A stretch of 64,000 nt of DNA from Streptomyces roseoviridis (GTDB taxonomy: Bacteria > Actinomycetota > Actinomycetes > Streptomycetales > Streptomycetaceae): the NCBI RefSeq assembly GCF_039535235.1, contig NZ_BAAAWU010000001.1, positions 3,782,001-3,846,000 of the forward strand. The letters run 5' to 3'. Below the pieces are notes generated by a model. That model was not told the DNA's origin, made no database searches, and saw only the letters and a list, made by a program, of their open reading frames with translations. The translations under genes and the position numbers were made by a program. Positions 14,824 to 24,319 of the stretch are shown here, piece after piece (the stretch's first letter is position 1; each line of letters starts with the position of its first letter).

Positions 14824-15528
14824 TCAGCGGCGCTCCTCGTCGCGGTCCGTGGCCTCCGCCTCCGTCCCGGCTTCGGCCTCCTTGGCCGCCACCTCGGGAT
14901 CGAGGGCCGAGACGTCGTCGTCGACCGTCGACCGCGCCGTCCTGTCGTCCACCTCGGTGGGAGCGGGCGGCTCGACCAGCCAGTCGGGGTTGGCCTGCTT
15001 GTCCCACCACTTCCAGGCGGCGAACGCGCCGCCGGCCAGCACGCCGAGGACCGCGAGGCCCTTGGCCATGCGACCGGCCCTGGCCCGCCGCTGGTGCTTC
15101 CTGATGATCTTCTGTACGTCCTTCGGCGTCACCTGACCGCGCAGCGCGGCCCAGGCGGCAGTCGAACGCGACCCGGCCTCCTCCAGGACGGGACCGGTCG
15201 CGGCGACCGCGTGCTCGACACGCGGAACGGTGTAGTCGGCCGCCTGACGGGCGGCCTTGCGGGTCACAGCCGCGGTGCGCTGAGCGGCCTCGTCGACCCG
15301 CGGCGGCACGTGCGGTGCGACATGGCACGCGTACTGCCGACGGGCCTGAACACGGGCCGCGGACGCGGCCTTCGAGACTTTCGGAGCGAGCTTGGCGCGT
15401 GCTTCGTGGGCATAGAGGACGGCCTGTTCCTTGGCCGTGCCGGCGTACGGCGCCACCACTTCCGCGGCGTGCAGGACGCTCTCCTTCGCCGAACCTGTCG
15501 CGGCGCGCACGCTGTCCATGCGGGTCAC
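14824..15528 (-). CDS. DUF5324 family protein
   Basis: The 234-residue protein is a Streptomyces-specific DUF5324 member. It has an Ala/Arg-rich, helical first half with repeats of the type AARVQARRQYACHVAPHV, a single hydrophobic segment near residues 165-182 (GLAVLGVLAGGAFAAWKWW) and an acidic C-terminal tail of about 50 residues. It looks like a one-pass membrane protein with a long cytoplasmic helical region, but no function is established that I know of. It diverges from the cyclophilin gene. Confidence 0.8.
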   Translation of the reverse strand: MTRMDSVRAATGSAKESVLHAAEVVAPYAGTAKEQAVLYAHEARAKLAPKVSKAASAARVQARRQYACHVAPHVPPRVDEAAQRTAAVTRKAARQAADYTVPRVEHAVAATGPVLEEAGSRSTAAWAALRGQVTPKDVQKIIRKHQRRARAGRMAKGLAVLGVLAGGAFAAWKWWDKQANPDWLVEPPAPTEVDDRTARSTVDDDVSALDPEVAAKEAEAGTEAEATDRDEERR

Positions 15529-15693
15529 GGGATTCCTCCTCCTCGGTGGCGATGTCGGGTTTTCGCCTTTCCATCCTTTTCGGAATCATGCCTGCCGGAC
15601 CGTGCTCCGGCATGCGGGACGGGCATCCGGGGCATGCGAGGATTCGGACCACGGGCGCGAGCGCGCCGGTGCGAGGTGTGGAGGAAGGCGAAC

Positions 15694-16221
<528 letters not shown>

Positions 16222-16317
16222 CCCGCGGGCTTCCGGGAACCTTCCCGCCCCGCCCGTCCGTCAGGAGGGTGGGGCGACGTGCTGACCCGTTCCCGCCGAC
16301 GTCCTCGGAGGACCCGC

Positions 16318-17163
16318 ATGCACTGCTATCGACACCCGGACGTGGAGACCGGCATCCGCTGCACCCGCTGCGAGAAGCCGATCTGCCCGGACTGCATGGT
16401 GTCCGCGTCCGTCGGCTTCCAGTGCCCGGACTGTGTGCGCGGTGGCTCCGGCACCGGCCACGCCCCCGACGCCAACCAGCCGAGGACGCTGGCGGGCGGC
16501 CGGGTGGCGGCGGACGGACGGCTCGTCACCAAGATCCTGATCGCGGTCAACCTGGCGCTGTTCCTCGCGGTCCAGGTGGCGGGCGACCGGTTCACGGACG
16601 AGCTGGTCATGATCGGCTTCGCGTACAACCCGGTGCTCGGCGAGGTCGTCGGCGTCGCGGACGGCGAGTGGTACCGGCTGCTCACCTCCGCCTTCCTCCA
16701 CCAGGACGTCGCCCACTTCGTCTTCAACATGCTGGGCCTGTGGATCATCGGCGGCATCGTGGAGCCGGAGCTCGGCCGGATCCGTTACGCGGCGCTGTGC
16801 CTGCTCTCCGGGCTCTCCGGCTCGGCGCTCGTCTATCTCCTGGACGCCCCGAACCAGGCTTCGCTCGGCGCCTCGGGCATCGTCTACGGCCTGATCGGCT
16901 CCTGGGTGGTCCTCGCCCGGCGCCGGCGCTACGACATGCGCCCGGTCCTGCTCTTCGTGGCGATCTCCCTGGTGCTGACCTTCGCCCGTCCGGGCGTCTC
17001 CTGGGAGGCCCACATCGGCGGTCTCGTCGCCGGCGCCGTCCTCACGTACGCGCTGGTGCACGCCCCGAGGGCGCGGCGGGCGCTCGTGCAGTACGGGGCC
17101 TGCGGGCTGCTGCTCCTGATCGACCTGGGGATGGTGCTGGGCCGCACCGTCGCGCTCACCTGA
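16318..17163 (+). CDS. Rhomboid-family intramembrane serine protease with N-terminal zinc-binding domain
   Basis: The 281-residue protein starts with a B-box-like zinc-binding region (CYRHPDVETGIRCTRC, then CPDCM and CPDC, about residues 2-40) and continues with about seven membrane segments of the rhomboid fold. The serine of GASG (about residue 186) and the histidine of AHIGG (about residue 232) form the catalytic dyad, with HQDVAHFVFNMLGLW in the loop-helix 2 region. It should cleave transmembrane substrates; none can be named. ATG at 16318 follows CGGAGGAC. Confidence 0.92.
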   Translation: MHCYRHPDVETGIRCTRCEKPICPDCMVSASVGFQCPDCVRGGSGTGHAPDANQPRTLAGGRVAADGRLVTKILIAVNLALFLAVQVAGDRFTDELVMIGFAYNPVLGEVVGVADGEWYRLLTSAFLHQDVAHFVFNMLGLWIIGGIVEPELGRIRYAALCLLSGLSGSALVYLLDAPNQASLGASGIVYGLIGSWVVLARRRRYDMRPVLLFVAISLVLTFARPGVSWEAHIGGLVAGAVLTYALVHAPRARRALVQYGACGLLLLIDLGMVLGRTVALT

Positions 17164-17174
17164 GCGGGGAGGGC

Positions 17175-17409
17175 TGTGGACGAGCTCCAGGGAAAGCTTT
17201 CCCCAGAGTTATCCACAGTGCGTGGCCGGATCGCCACGCTGGTCTGGACATGACTGCGCCCTCCACCGCTGACCAGGCATTTCCTGTCGAGGGTGGAGGG
17301 CGGAGCGAGGCCGTACGGGAAAGCCACCGGTCGTACCGGCGTCAACCTCGCGGGAGTTATCCACAGATCTTCTTAAGTTATCCAGTGCTGTGCACAACAC
17401 TGTGGATAA
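17175..17409. promoter_or_regulatory. Cluster of DnaA boxes outside oriC
   Basis: Perfect TTATCCACA boxes lie at 17209-17217 and 17357-17365 on the plus strand and at 17401-17409 on the minus strand. Weaker matches are TTATCCAGT at 17378-17386 and TGTGGACGA at 17175-17183. All are in the 268-base space between the rhomboid and crgA genes. In DNA this GC-rich, one perfect box is already unlikely by chance. The cluster may bind DnaA to titrate it near the origin or to control crgA. Confidence 0.75.
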
Positions 17410-17431
17410 CTCAGGGCAGAGCTTGACGGAT

Positions 17432-17689
17432 TCACTTCCACTGTGTGGAGACACCGAAGCCGGCGGCGATGAAGCCGAAGCCGACCACGATGTTCCAGTT
17501 GCTCAGGGACTTGACCGGCAGCGTGCCGTCGGTGACGTAGAAGACCACGATCCACACCAGCCCGATGGCGAACAGCGCCAGCATCACCGGCGCCACCCAG
17601 CTGCGGTTGGTCAGCTTGATGGAGGCGGCCTGCTTCGCGGCGGGCGGCGGCGTGTAGTCGGCCTTCTTGCGGATCCGTGACTTCGGCAC
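17432..17689 (-). CDS. crgA: Cell division inhibitor CrgA
   Basis: The 85-residue protein has a basic N-terminus ([16 protein letters not shown]) and two membrane helices ([22 protein letters not shown] and [15 protein letters not shown]), the CrgA layout. CrgA coordinates FtsZ-ring formation with growth and, in Streptomyces, delays sporulation septation. GTG at 17689 has AGGAGAG upstream and fits the family start; a longer in-frame ORF to 17809 would include unrelated residues. It diverges from the DUF881 gene and its downstream side faces the DnaA-box cluster. Confidence 0.95.
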   Translation of the reverse strand: MPKSRIRKKADYTPPPAAKQAASIKLTNRSWVAPVMLALFAIGLVWIVVFYVTDGTLPVKSLSNWNIVVGFGFIAAGFGVSTQWK

Positions 17690-17828
17690 GAGGGACTCTC
17701 CTGTCGATGCGCTGCGTGACCGCGCAGGGAACTGTGGCTGGCGCCGGGATGTGACGTAGAGGACCGCTGCGTCCCCCGGGCGTCCGTTAGCGTAGTGCTT
17801 CCGCGGCACCGAAGGGGATCAGGGTACG

Positions 17829-18596
17829 TTGAGCAATTCCGCCGGCACTCCCGCACGGCCGGGCCGAAGCCTCAGGTGGCGCCCGGTCCGGGTGCTCACC
17901 GCTGCCGTGTTCGCCCTCGCCGGACTCATCTTCGTCACCAGCTTCAACACCGCCAAGGGCACCAATCTGCGCACCGACGCCTCCCTGCTCAGGCTCTCCG
18001 ACCTGATCCAGGAGCGCAGTCACAAGAACGCCGGCCTCGACGAGACCACCGCCGCGCTGCGCCGCCAGGTCGACGCCCTCGCCGCCCGCGACGACGGCTC
18101 CACCGAGGCCCAGGACGAGCGCCTGCGTGCCCTGGAGGCGACCGCAGGCACCACCGAGGCCCGCGGCGCCGGCCTCACCGTCACCCTCGACGACGCCCCG
18201 CCGAACGCCCAGGCCGCCCCCGGCTACCCCGAACCGCAGGCCAACGACCTGGTCATCCACCAGCAGGACCTCCAGGCCGTCGTCAACGCCCTGTGGCAGG
18301 GCGGTGCCAAGGGCATCAGGGTCATGGACCAGCGGCTCATCTCCACCAGCGCCGTGCGCTGCGTCGGCAACACCCTGATCCTCCAGGGCCGCGTCTACTC
18401 GCCGCCCTACAGGATCACCGCTGTCGGTGACCGCGGCAGGCTGACCCGGGCCCTCGCCGACTCCCCCGCCGTCCAGAACTACCAGCTCTACGTGAAGGCG
18501 TACGGCCTCGGCTGGAAACTCGACGAGCACAAGACGGTGACTCTCCCCGGCTACTCGGGCACAGTGGACCTCCACTACGCGAAGCCCGTGAGCTGA
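17829..18596 (+). CDS. DUF881 membrane protein
   Basis: The 255-residue protein has one N-terminal membrane helix (about residues 22-40), a coiled-coil region (about 60-100), and a DUF881 domain with TVTLDDAP, NDLVIHQQDLQAVVNALWQGGAKGIRVMDQRL and RVYSPPYRITAVG. DUF881 proteins are extracytoplasmic, are common beside actinobacterial division genes, and have no proven function. The start is TTG at 17829; an internal GTG near 17890 would delete the positively charged N-terminal part. It begins the run of sortase genes. Confidence 0.85.
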   Translation: MSNSAGTPARPGRSLRWRPVRVLTAAVFALAGLIFVTSFNTAKGTNLRTDASLLRLSDLIQERSHKNAGLDETTAALRRQVDALAARDDGSTEAQDERLRALEATAGTTEARGAGLTVTLDDAPPNAQAAPGYPEPQANDLVIHQQDLQAVVNALWQGGAKGIRVMDQRLISTSAVRCVGNTLILQGRVYSPPYRITAVGDRGRLTRALADSPAVQNYQLYVKAYGLGWKLDEHKTVTLPGYSGTVDLHYAKPVS

Positions 18597-18618
18597 GGCG
18601 ACTGCCCGGGAGGGGCCG

Positions 18619-19326
18619 GTGGCGCTGCGCCTGGTCGTACGGAGCCTCAGCGAGCTGTGCCTCACCACCGGCGCCCTGATCGTCCTCTTCGTCGTCTACG
18701 TCCTGTACTGGACGGGCGTGCGGGCGGACACCGCCGCCGCCGGCCAGCTCGCCGGCCTCCAGCGGGAGTGGGCCGCCCGCCCCGTCGAGCCCACGACTCC
18801 CTCCGACGCGCCGCCCCCGGGGCCCTCCGCCCCCGCCCCCGCTCCGGCCCCGTACGCCGACGGCAGGGCGCTCGCCGTCATGTACGTCCCCCGCCTCGGC
18901 GAGGACTGGGAGTGGCCCGTCCTGGAAGGCACCCGGACGAGCACCCTGAAGAAGGGCCTCGGTCACTACGCCGGCAGCGCCCGCCCCGGCGGCACCGGCA
19001 ACTTCGCCGTCGCCGGACACCGCCGCACCTACGGCGACCCCTTCAAGGACTTCCCGCGCCTGCGCCGCGGCGACGCCGTCGTCCTCACCGACGGGACGAC
19101 CTGGTACACCTACCGGATCGTCCGCGCTCCCCACCGGACGGTGCCCACCGACACCGGCGTCGTCGCACCGGTGCCCCGCGGGTCCGGCTTCACCGGACCG
19201 GGCCGCTATCTCACCCTCACCACGTGCGACCCCGAGTGGGGCAGCAGCCACCGGCTGATCGCCTGGGCCCACCTGGACGCCACCCAGCCGGTGACGGCCG
19301 GCCGTCCACAGGCTTTGGACAGCTGA
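18619..19326 (+). CDS. Class E sortase (first of three)
   Basis: The 235-residue protein has one N-terminal membrane helix (about 12-35), a Pro/Ala linker and a sortase beta-barrel. The catalytic histidine is at about residue 134 (VAGHR), the cysteine at about 203 (TLTTC) and the arginine near 212. Class E sortases attach LAxTG-bearing proteins to peptidoglycan. GTG at 18619 follows GGGAGGGG. It lies 22 bases after DUF881. The pairing with two further sortases downstream suggests distinct substrates or expression times. Confidence 0.92.
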   Translation: MALRLVVRSLSELCLTTGALIVLFVVYVLYWTGVRADTAAAGQLAGLQREWAARPVEPTTPSDAPPPGPSAPAPAPAPYADGRALAVMYVPRLGEDWEWPVLEGTRTSTLKKGLGHYAGSARPGGTGNFAVAGHRRTYGDPFKDFPRLRRGDAVVLTDGTTWYTYRIVRAPHRTVPTDTGVVAPVPRGSGFTGPGRYLTLTTCDPEWGSSHRLIAWAHLDATQPVTAGRPQALDS

Positions 19327-19389
19327 CCCGCGAGCACCCCCGCGACCCGTACTCTGGTGCCGTAACGAACGGAAGGGGCGGCGGACGTC

Positions 19390-19551
19390 ATGTACGGATG
19401 GATCTGGCGGCATCTGCCGGGCAACGCCCTCGTGCGGGCGCTGATCTCGGTCGTGCTGGTCCTCGCGGTCGTCTACGTCCTCTTCCAGTACGTGTTCCCT
19501 TGGGCGGAGCCCCTGCTTCCGTTCAACGATGTGACGGTGGACGGCCAGTGA
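19390..19551 (+). CDS. Small single-pass membrane protein
   Basis: The 53-residue protein (MYGWIWRHLPGNALVRALI at its start) has one strong hydrophobic helix, ISVVLVLAVVYVLFQYVF, and a short C-terminal tail LLPFNDVTVDGQ. It is conserved-looking in form and well placed: its stop overlaps the GTG of the amidotransferase gene by four bases. It may be an accessory to the sortases, but nothing in the sequence proves this. Confidence 0.7.
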   Translation: MYGWIWRHLPGNALVRALISVVLVLAVVYVLFQYVFPWAEPLLPFNDVTVDGQ

Positions 19552-20186
19552 GCGCGCGAATTCTCGTCGTCGACAACTACGACAGCTTCGTCTTCAACCT
19601 CGTTCAGTACCTGTACCAGCTCGGCGCCGAGTGCGAAGTGCTGCGCAACGACGAGGTGGAGCTCTCCCACGCCCAGGACGGCTTCGACGGAGTGCTCCTG
19701 TCACCCGGACCGGGCGCCCCCGAACAGGCCGGGGTCTGCATCGACATGGTGCGCCACTGCGCCGCCACCGGGGTGCCCGTCTTCGGCGTCTGCCTCGGCA
19801 TGCAGTCGATGGCCGTCGCCTACGGCGGCGTCGTCGACCGGGCGCCCGAGCTGCTGCACGGCAAGACCTCCCCCGTCACCCACGAGGGCAAGGGCGTCTT
19901 CGCCGGCCTGCCCTCGCCGTTCACCGCCACCCGCTACCACTCGCTGGCCGCCGAGCCCGGCACCCTGCCCGCCGAGCTCGAGGTCACCGCGCGCACCGAG
20001 GACGGCATCATCATGGGGCTGCGCCACCGGGAACTGCCCGTCGAGGGCGTCCAGTTCCACCCCGAGTCGGTGCTGACCGAGCACGGCCACCTGATGCTCG
20101 CCAACTGGCTGGAGCAGTGCGGCGACAAGGGGGCGGTCGCGCGGTCGGCGGGACTCGCGCCGGTGGTGGGCAAGGCCGTCGCGTGA
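19548..20186 (+). CDS. pabA: Anthranilate/aminodeoxychorismate synthase glutamine amidotransferase subunit
   Basis: The 212-residue class I amidotransferase supplies ammonia from glutamine to a chorismate-using partner for folate (PabA) or tryptophan (TrpG). It begins RILVVDNYDSFVFNLVQYL, has the oxyanion motif LLSPGPG, the nucleophile Cys82 in FGVCLGMQ, and the histidine-glutamate pair in FHPES. The partner synthase is not in this window, so PabA rather than TrpG is by custom in Streptomyces. It overlaps the genes on both sides by four bases, which places a metabolic enzyme inside a sortase operon. Confidence 0.92.
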   Translation: MSARILVVDNYDSFVFNLVQYLYQLGAECEVLRNDEVELSHAQDGFDGVLLSPGPGAPEQAGVCIDMVRHCAATGVPVFGVCLGMQSMAVAYGGVVDRAPELLHGKTSPVTHEGKGVFAGLPSPFTATRYHSLAAEPGTLPAELEVTARTEDGIIMGLRHRELPVEGVQFHPESVLTEHGHLMLANWLEQCGDKGAVARSAGLAPVVGKAVA

Positions 20187-21421
20187 CGGCCGGGTCGCCG
20201 TGGTTCCGGACGACGAACCTGCCGGACGAGCCCGAACCCCAGCCGACACCCGCCCCCGAGCCCGCCGCCGGACCGGCCCCCGCGCCCGGACCCGGGCCGC
20301 TGCCCGGTGTCGTGCCGCCCGCACAGGCCCCGTACGAGGCCGAGACGGCCGTCTACGAGGCGATACCGGGCCCGGACGCCTATCAGGGCGTCCCGGGCCC
20401 CCAGGGGCCCTACGAGGCTCCTCAGCCGGCCGCGTACGAGCCGTCCGGCTCCGCCGCGTACGCCTCCCAGCCGCCCCCGCCCCTCTCGTACGAGCCGGCA
20501 CCGGGCCCCCAGGCTCGCCACGCGCCCGAGCCGGACCCCGTCTTCCTCCCACAGGAGCCGGACGACGAGACGATGGCACTGCGCACCGTCGACCAGGCGC
20601 CCCCGCCGCCGCCCGGCCCCGGCCGGGCCGAGCGCCGTCGCGCGGCCAAGCGCAAGGGCCGCGGCGCCGCCCCCGAGCCGCCCGCGCCCGCACAGCCGGC
20701 AGCGCCGCTGTCCCGGGTGGAGGCCCGCCGTGCCGCCCGCGCCGCCAAGGACAGCGTCGGCGTCGTCCTCAGCAGGGTCGTCGGTGAACTCTTCATCACC
20801 TTCGGCGTCGTCATGCTCCTCTTCGTCACCTACCAGCTGTGGTGGACCAACGTCCGCGCCGGCCAGGAGACCGACAAGGCCAAGGAGCGGATCGAGAACT
20901 CCTGGTCCCACGACGACCGCAAGCCCGGCGCCTTCGAACCCGGCGAGGGCTTCGCGATCATGTACATCCCCAAGCTGGACGTCGTCGTCCCCGTCGCCGA
21001 GGGCATCGACAAGAACAAGGTCCTCGACAAGGGCATGGTCGGCCACTACGCCGAGGGCAGCCTCAAGACCGCCATGCCCGCCGACAAGCAGGGCAACTTC
21101 GCCGTCGCCGGGCACCGCAACACCCACGGCGAACCGTTCCGGTACATCAACCGCCTCGAACCCGGCGACCCCATCGTCGTCGAGACCCGCGACGCCTACT
21201 ACACGTACGAGATGGCCAGCATCCTGCCGCAGACCGCGCCGTCGAACGTCGCCGTCATCGACCCCGTACCGAAGGGCTCCGGCTTCACCGGACCCGGCCG
21301 CTACATCACGCTGACGACCTGCACGCCGGAGTTCACGAGCACGTACCGCATGATCGTGTGGGGAAAGCTCGTCGAGGAACGCCCGCGCAGCAAGGGCAAG
21401 CCGGACGCGCTCGTAGGCTGA
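20183..21421 (+). CDS. srtE1: Class E sortase with long Pro-rich cytoplasmic extension
   Basis: The 412-residue protein has about 170 residues of Pro/Ala/Tyr-rich disordered sequence before an Arg/Ala-rich segment, a membrane helix (LFITFGVVMLLFVTYQLWW) and the sortase domain. His311 lies in VAGHRNTHGEP and Cys380 in TLTTCTP. The gene appears to correspond to S. coelicolor srtE1, which anchors long chaplins needed for aerial hyphae; that match is by position and length. GTG at 20183 overlaps the pabA stop. Confidence 0.9.
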   Translation: MTAGSPWFRTTNLPDEPEPQPTPAPEPAAGPAPAPGPGPLPGVVPPAQAPYEAETAVYEAIPGPDAYQGVPGPQGPYEAPQPAAYEPSGSAAYASQPPPPLSYEPAPGPQARHAPEPDPVFLPQEPDDETMALRTVDQAPPPPPGPGRAERRRAAKRKGRGAAPEPPAPAQPAAPLSRVEARRAARAAKDSVGVVLSRVVGELFITFGVVMLLFVTYQLWWTNVRAGQETDKAKERIENSWSHDDRKPGAFEPGEGFAIMYIPKLDVVVPVAEGIDKNKVLDKGMVGHYAEGSLKTAMPADKQGNFAVAGHRNTHGEPFRYINRLEPGDPIVVETRDAYYTYEMASILPQTAPSNVAVIDPVPKGSGFTGPGRYITLTTCTPEFTSTYRMIVWGKLVEERPRSKGKPDALVG

Positions 21422-21462
21422 CCCCACGACCGAGACCCTCCACACCTCGACGGGACGACCTA

Positions 21463-22140
21463 GTGGCACGTGCGCGCAACCGGATCGCCGGGATCATCAG
21501 CGTCTTCGGTGAACTCCTCATCACCGCCGGCCTGGTCCTCGGCCTCTTCGTCGTCTACTCCCTGTGGTGGACCAACGTCCTCGCCGACCGGGCCGCCGAC
21601 AAGGACGGCGACCAGGTCCGCGACCACTGGGCCGACAGCGGCCCCGGCGCGCTCGACACCAGGGACGGGATCGGCTTCCTGCACGTGCCGGCCTTCGGCG
21701 GCGACGAGGTGCTGGTGAAGAAGGGCACCGACTCCGAGACCCTCAACAACGGTGTCGCCGGCTACTACACCGAACCCGTGAAGTCCGCCCTGCCCCAGGA
21801 CAAGCAGGGCAACTTCACGCTCGCCGCCCACCGGGACGGACACGGGGCGAAGTTCCACAACATCCACAAGCTGAAGAACGGCGACCCGATCGTCTTTGAG
21901 TCCAAGGACACCTGGTACGTCTACAAGGTCTACAAGACCCTCCCCGAGACCACCAAGTACAACGTGGACGTCCTCCAGCCTGTCCCCGAGGAGTCGGGCA
22001 AGACCAGGCCGGGCCGCTACATCACCCTGACCACCTGCACCCCGATGTACACCTCGGACTACCGCTACATCGTGTGGGGCGAGCTGGAACGCACCGAGAA
22101 GGTCGACGCCGCCCGCACCCCGCCGGCGGAACTGCGCTAG
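21463..22140 (+). CDS. srtE2: Class E sortase (third of three)
   Basis: The 225-residue protein has a membrane helix near residues 9-36 (FGELLITAGLVLGLFVVYSLWW) and a sortase domain with His123 (AAHRDGHG) and Cys192 (TLTTCTPMY). It is probably the S. coelicolor srtE2 counterpart by its position next to pknB. It starts 41 bases after the second sortase, and their membrane and catalytic parts are clearly paralogous. GTG at 21463 was chosen because the protein then begins just ahead of the membrane helix. Confidence 0.9.
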   Translation: MARARNRIAGIISVFGELLITAGLVLGLFVVYSLWWTNVLADRAADKDGDQVRDHWADSGPGALDTRDGIGFLHVPAFGGDEVLVKKGTDSETLNNGVAGYYTEPVKSALPQDKQGNFTLAAHRDGHGAKFHNIHKLKNGDPIVFESKDTWYVYKVYKTLPETTKYNVDVLQPVPEESGKTRPGRYITLTTCTPMYTSDYRYIVWGELERTEKVDAARTPPAELR

Positions 22141-22153
22141 CACCGCGCACGAT

Positions 22154-22196
22154 ATGACGTAAGCCCCGGCATCCTGGATGCCGGGGCTTACGTCAT
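22154..22196. terminator. Bidirectional terminator between srtE2 and pknB
   Basis: A perfect 19-bp stem (22154-22172 with 22178-22196, core GTAAGCCCCGGCAT) with a five-base loop lies between convergent genes. Confidence 0.9.
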
Positions 22197-22210
22197 GGGG
22201 GCGTGCGGCT

Positions 22211-24172
22211 CTAGTCGAACCAGCCGCCGCCGTTGCCCTTCTTCTCCGTCTTCACGTTGACCGCCTGGTTCGGCTGGCCCGGCGTGCCCGGCATCGGGTC
22301 CTGCTGGTGGACGCGGGCGTCACCGTCGGAGGAGCCGTCGACGTTGCCCAGCTGGTAGCCGTTGGCGGCGAGCGTCGCCCGGGCCTCGTCGAGGGTCTGG
22401 CCGATGATGAACGGCACCGGCTGCGCCGTCTGCTGCGGGCCCTTGGAGACCTTCAGCGCGATCTGGACGTCCTTCGGCTGGTCCGAGTTGCCGTTGGGCG
22501 TCTGGCCGATGACCGTGCCCGCGGGCTGGTCGGAGTCCACGTCCTGACGGGCGACGTTCTCGAAGCCGAGCAGCTTCAGGTCCTGGACGGCCTGGTCGTA
22601 GGAGCGACCGGTGACGTCCGGCAGGCGCGACTTCTCCTTCTTCGCCACGGTGATCGTGACCTCGGAGTTCTTCTCCGCCTTGGAGCCGCCCTCGGGGCTC
22701 TGGCTCAGCACCCGGCCCGGCTCCTGGTCGGACTCCTCGTACTTCACGGTGACCTTGAAGCCCTTTTCGCGCAGCTGCTCCTCGGCGCTCGACTGCTGCT
22801 TCTCGGTGACGTCCGGCACCTCGACCTGCGGGGCGCCCTCGGAGACCACCACGGACACCGTCTCGCCGGCGTTCATCTTCGCCTCGGGCGCGTACACCGG
22901 CGTCTGGCTGCAGATCGCGCCCTTGGGCTGATCACACCGCTCGGTGCCGCTCTGCGCCACCTTGATCTGCGAGTTCGCCGCGAGGCCCTCGGCTTCCTTC
23001 AGCGTCTTGCCGACGAACTGGGGCACCGGCACCTGGTCCGCGCCGTCCTTCTTGTCGAACAGCGACTGGCCGATGAGGATCGCGCCGACGAGCACCAGGA
23101 TGCCCGCCAGCACCAGCAGGATCGTCGAGGTGTTCGACTTCTTCTGGCGCCGGCGGTCGGGGCGGTCGTCATAGCCGTAGCCGTCGTCCGGGTTCATGGG
23201 CGGCAGCATCGCCGTGTGGGCGCCCGCCGGGTCCGCCTGGCGCAGCGCCGTGGTCGGCTGGTCCTCCGGCCCGTAGCCGCCGTAGCCCCCGCCGTAGCCG
23301 ACCGCGCCCATCGCCGCGGTCGCCGCGACCGGCTGGCCGTCGAGGCACGCCTCGATGTCCGCGCGCATCTCGTCGGCGGACTGGTAGCGGTAGTCGGGAT
23401 CCTTGACCAGCGCCTTGAGGACGATCGCGTCCATCTCCGGCGTGATCTCGGGATCGAAGACGCTCGGCGGCTGCGGCTCCTCCCGCACGTGCTGGTAGGC
23501 CACGGCCACCGGCGAGTCACCGATGAACGGCGGCCGCACGGTCAGCAGCTCGTACAGCAGACAGCCGGTGGAGTACAGGTCGGAGCGGGCGTCGACCTGC
23601 TCGCCCTTGGCCTGCTCCGGCGACAGGTACTGGGCCGTGCCGATCACCGCGGCGGTCTGCGTCATGGTCATGCCCGCGTCGCCCATGGCGCGCGCGATGC
23701 CGAAGTCCATGACCTTGACCTGGCCGGTACGCGTCAGCATGACGTTCGCCGGCTTGATGTCGCGGTGCACGATCCCGGCGCGGTGCGAGTACTCCAGCGC
23801 CTGCAGGATGCCGACGGTCATCTCCAGCGTGCGCTCGGGCAGCAGCTTGCGCCCGGAGTGCAGCAGCTCACGCAGCGTCGAGCCGTCGACGTACTCCATC
23901 ACGATGTACGGGATGGACACGCCGTCGACGTAGTCCTCGCCGGTGTCGTAGACCGCGACGATCGCCGGGTGGTTGAGCGAGGCGGCGGACTGGGCCTCAC
24001 GGCGGAACCGGGCCTGGAAGGACGGGTCACGGGCGAGGTCCGCCCGCAAGGTCTTCACGGCGACGGTGCGGCCGAGCCGGGTGTCGTGCGCGAGGTACAC
24101 CTCGGCCATGCCACCACGGCCGAGCACCGAGCCCAGCTCGTACCGGCCGCCGAGGCGACGCGGCTCTTCCAT
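22211..24172 (-). CDS. pknB: PASTA-domain Ser/Thr kinase PknB
   Basis: The 653-residue kinase has a catalytic domain in residues 10-275 (Gly-loop LGRGGMAEVY, VKTL lysine, VHRDIKPANVML, DFG), a disordered linker, one membrane helix (ILLVLAGILVLVGAILIG, about 350-368) and four extracellular PASTA repeats. PASTA kinases sense muropeptides or lipid II and phosphorylate cell-wall and division proteins. It is the last gene of the fhaA-to-pknB cluster. ATG at 24172 has GGAGAAGCT upstream; earlier in-frame starts add no conserved sequence. Confidence 0.96.
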   Translation of the reverse strand: MEEPRRLGGRYELGSVLGRGGMAEVYLAHDTRLGRTVAVKTLRADLARDPSFQARFRREAQSAASLNHPAIVAVYDTGEDYVDGVSIPYIVMEYVDGSTLRELLHSGRKLLPERTLEMTVGILQALEYSHRAGIVHRDIKPANVMLTRTGQVKVMDFGIARAMGDAGMTMTQTAAVIGTAQYLSPEQAKGEQVDARSDLYSTGCLLYELLTVRPPFIGDSPVAVAYQHVREEPQPPSVFDPEITPEMDAIVLKALVKDPDYRYQSADEMRADIEACLDGQPVAATAAMGAVGYGGGYGGYGPEDQPTTALRQADPAGAHTAMLPPMNPDDGYGYDDRPDRRRQKKSNTSTILLVLAGILVLVGAILIGQSLFDKKDGADQVPVPQFVGKTLKEAEGLAANSQIKVAQSGTERCDQPKGAICSQTPVYAPEAKMNAGETVSVVVSEGAPQVEVPDVTEKQQSSAEEQLREKGFKVTVKYEESDQEPGRVLSQSPEGGSKAEKNSEVTITVAKKEKSRLPDVTGRSYDQAVQDLKLLGFENVARQDVDSDQPAGTVIGQTPNGNSDQPKDVQIALKVSKGPQQTAQPVPFIIGQTLDEARATLAANGYQLGNVDGSSDGDARVHQQDPMPGTPGQPNQAVNVKTEKKGNGGGWFD

Positions 24173-24319
24173 AGCTTCTCCAGCCCTCTCCGTCTGTCCC
24201 GACCGCACCCGTGTGTGGTCCGGCGGTGTGTGCTGTCCGCGCATACGCTACCGGCCGCGGGAAGGCGCTTCGTCCGCCGACCGCCACCTGATACCCGACC
24301 GGTATCCGGGCCCGGAAGA

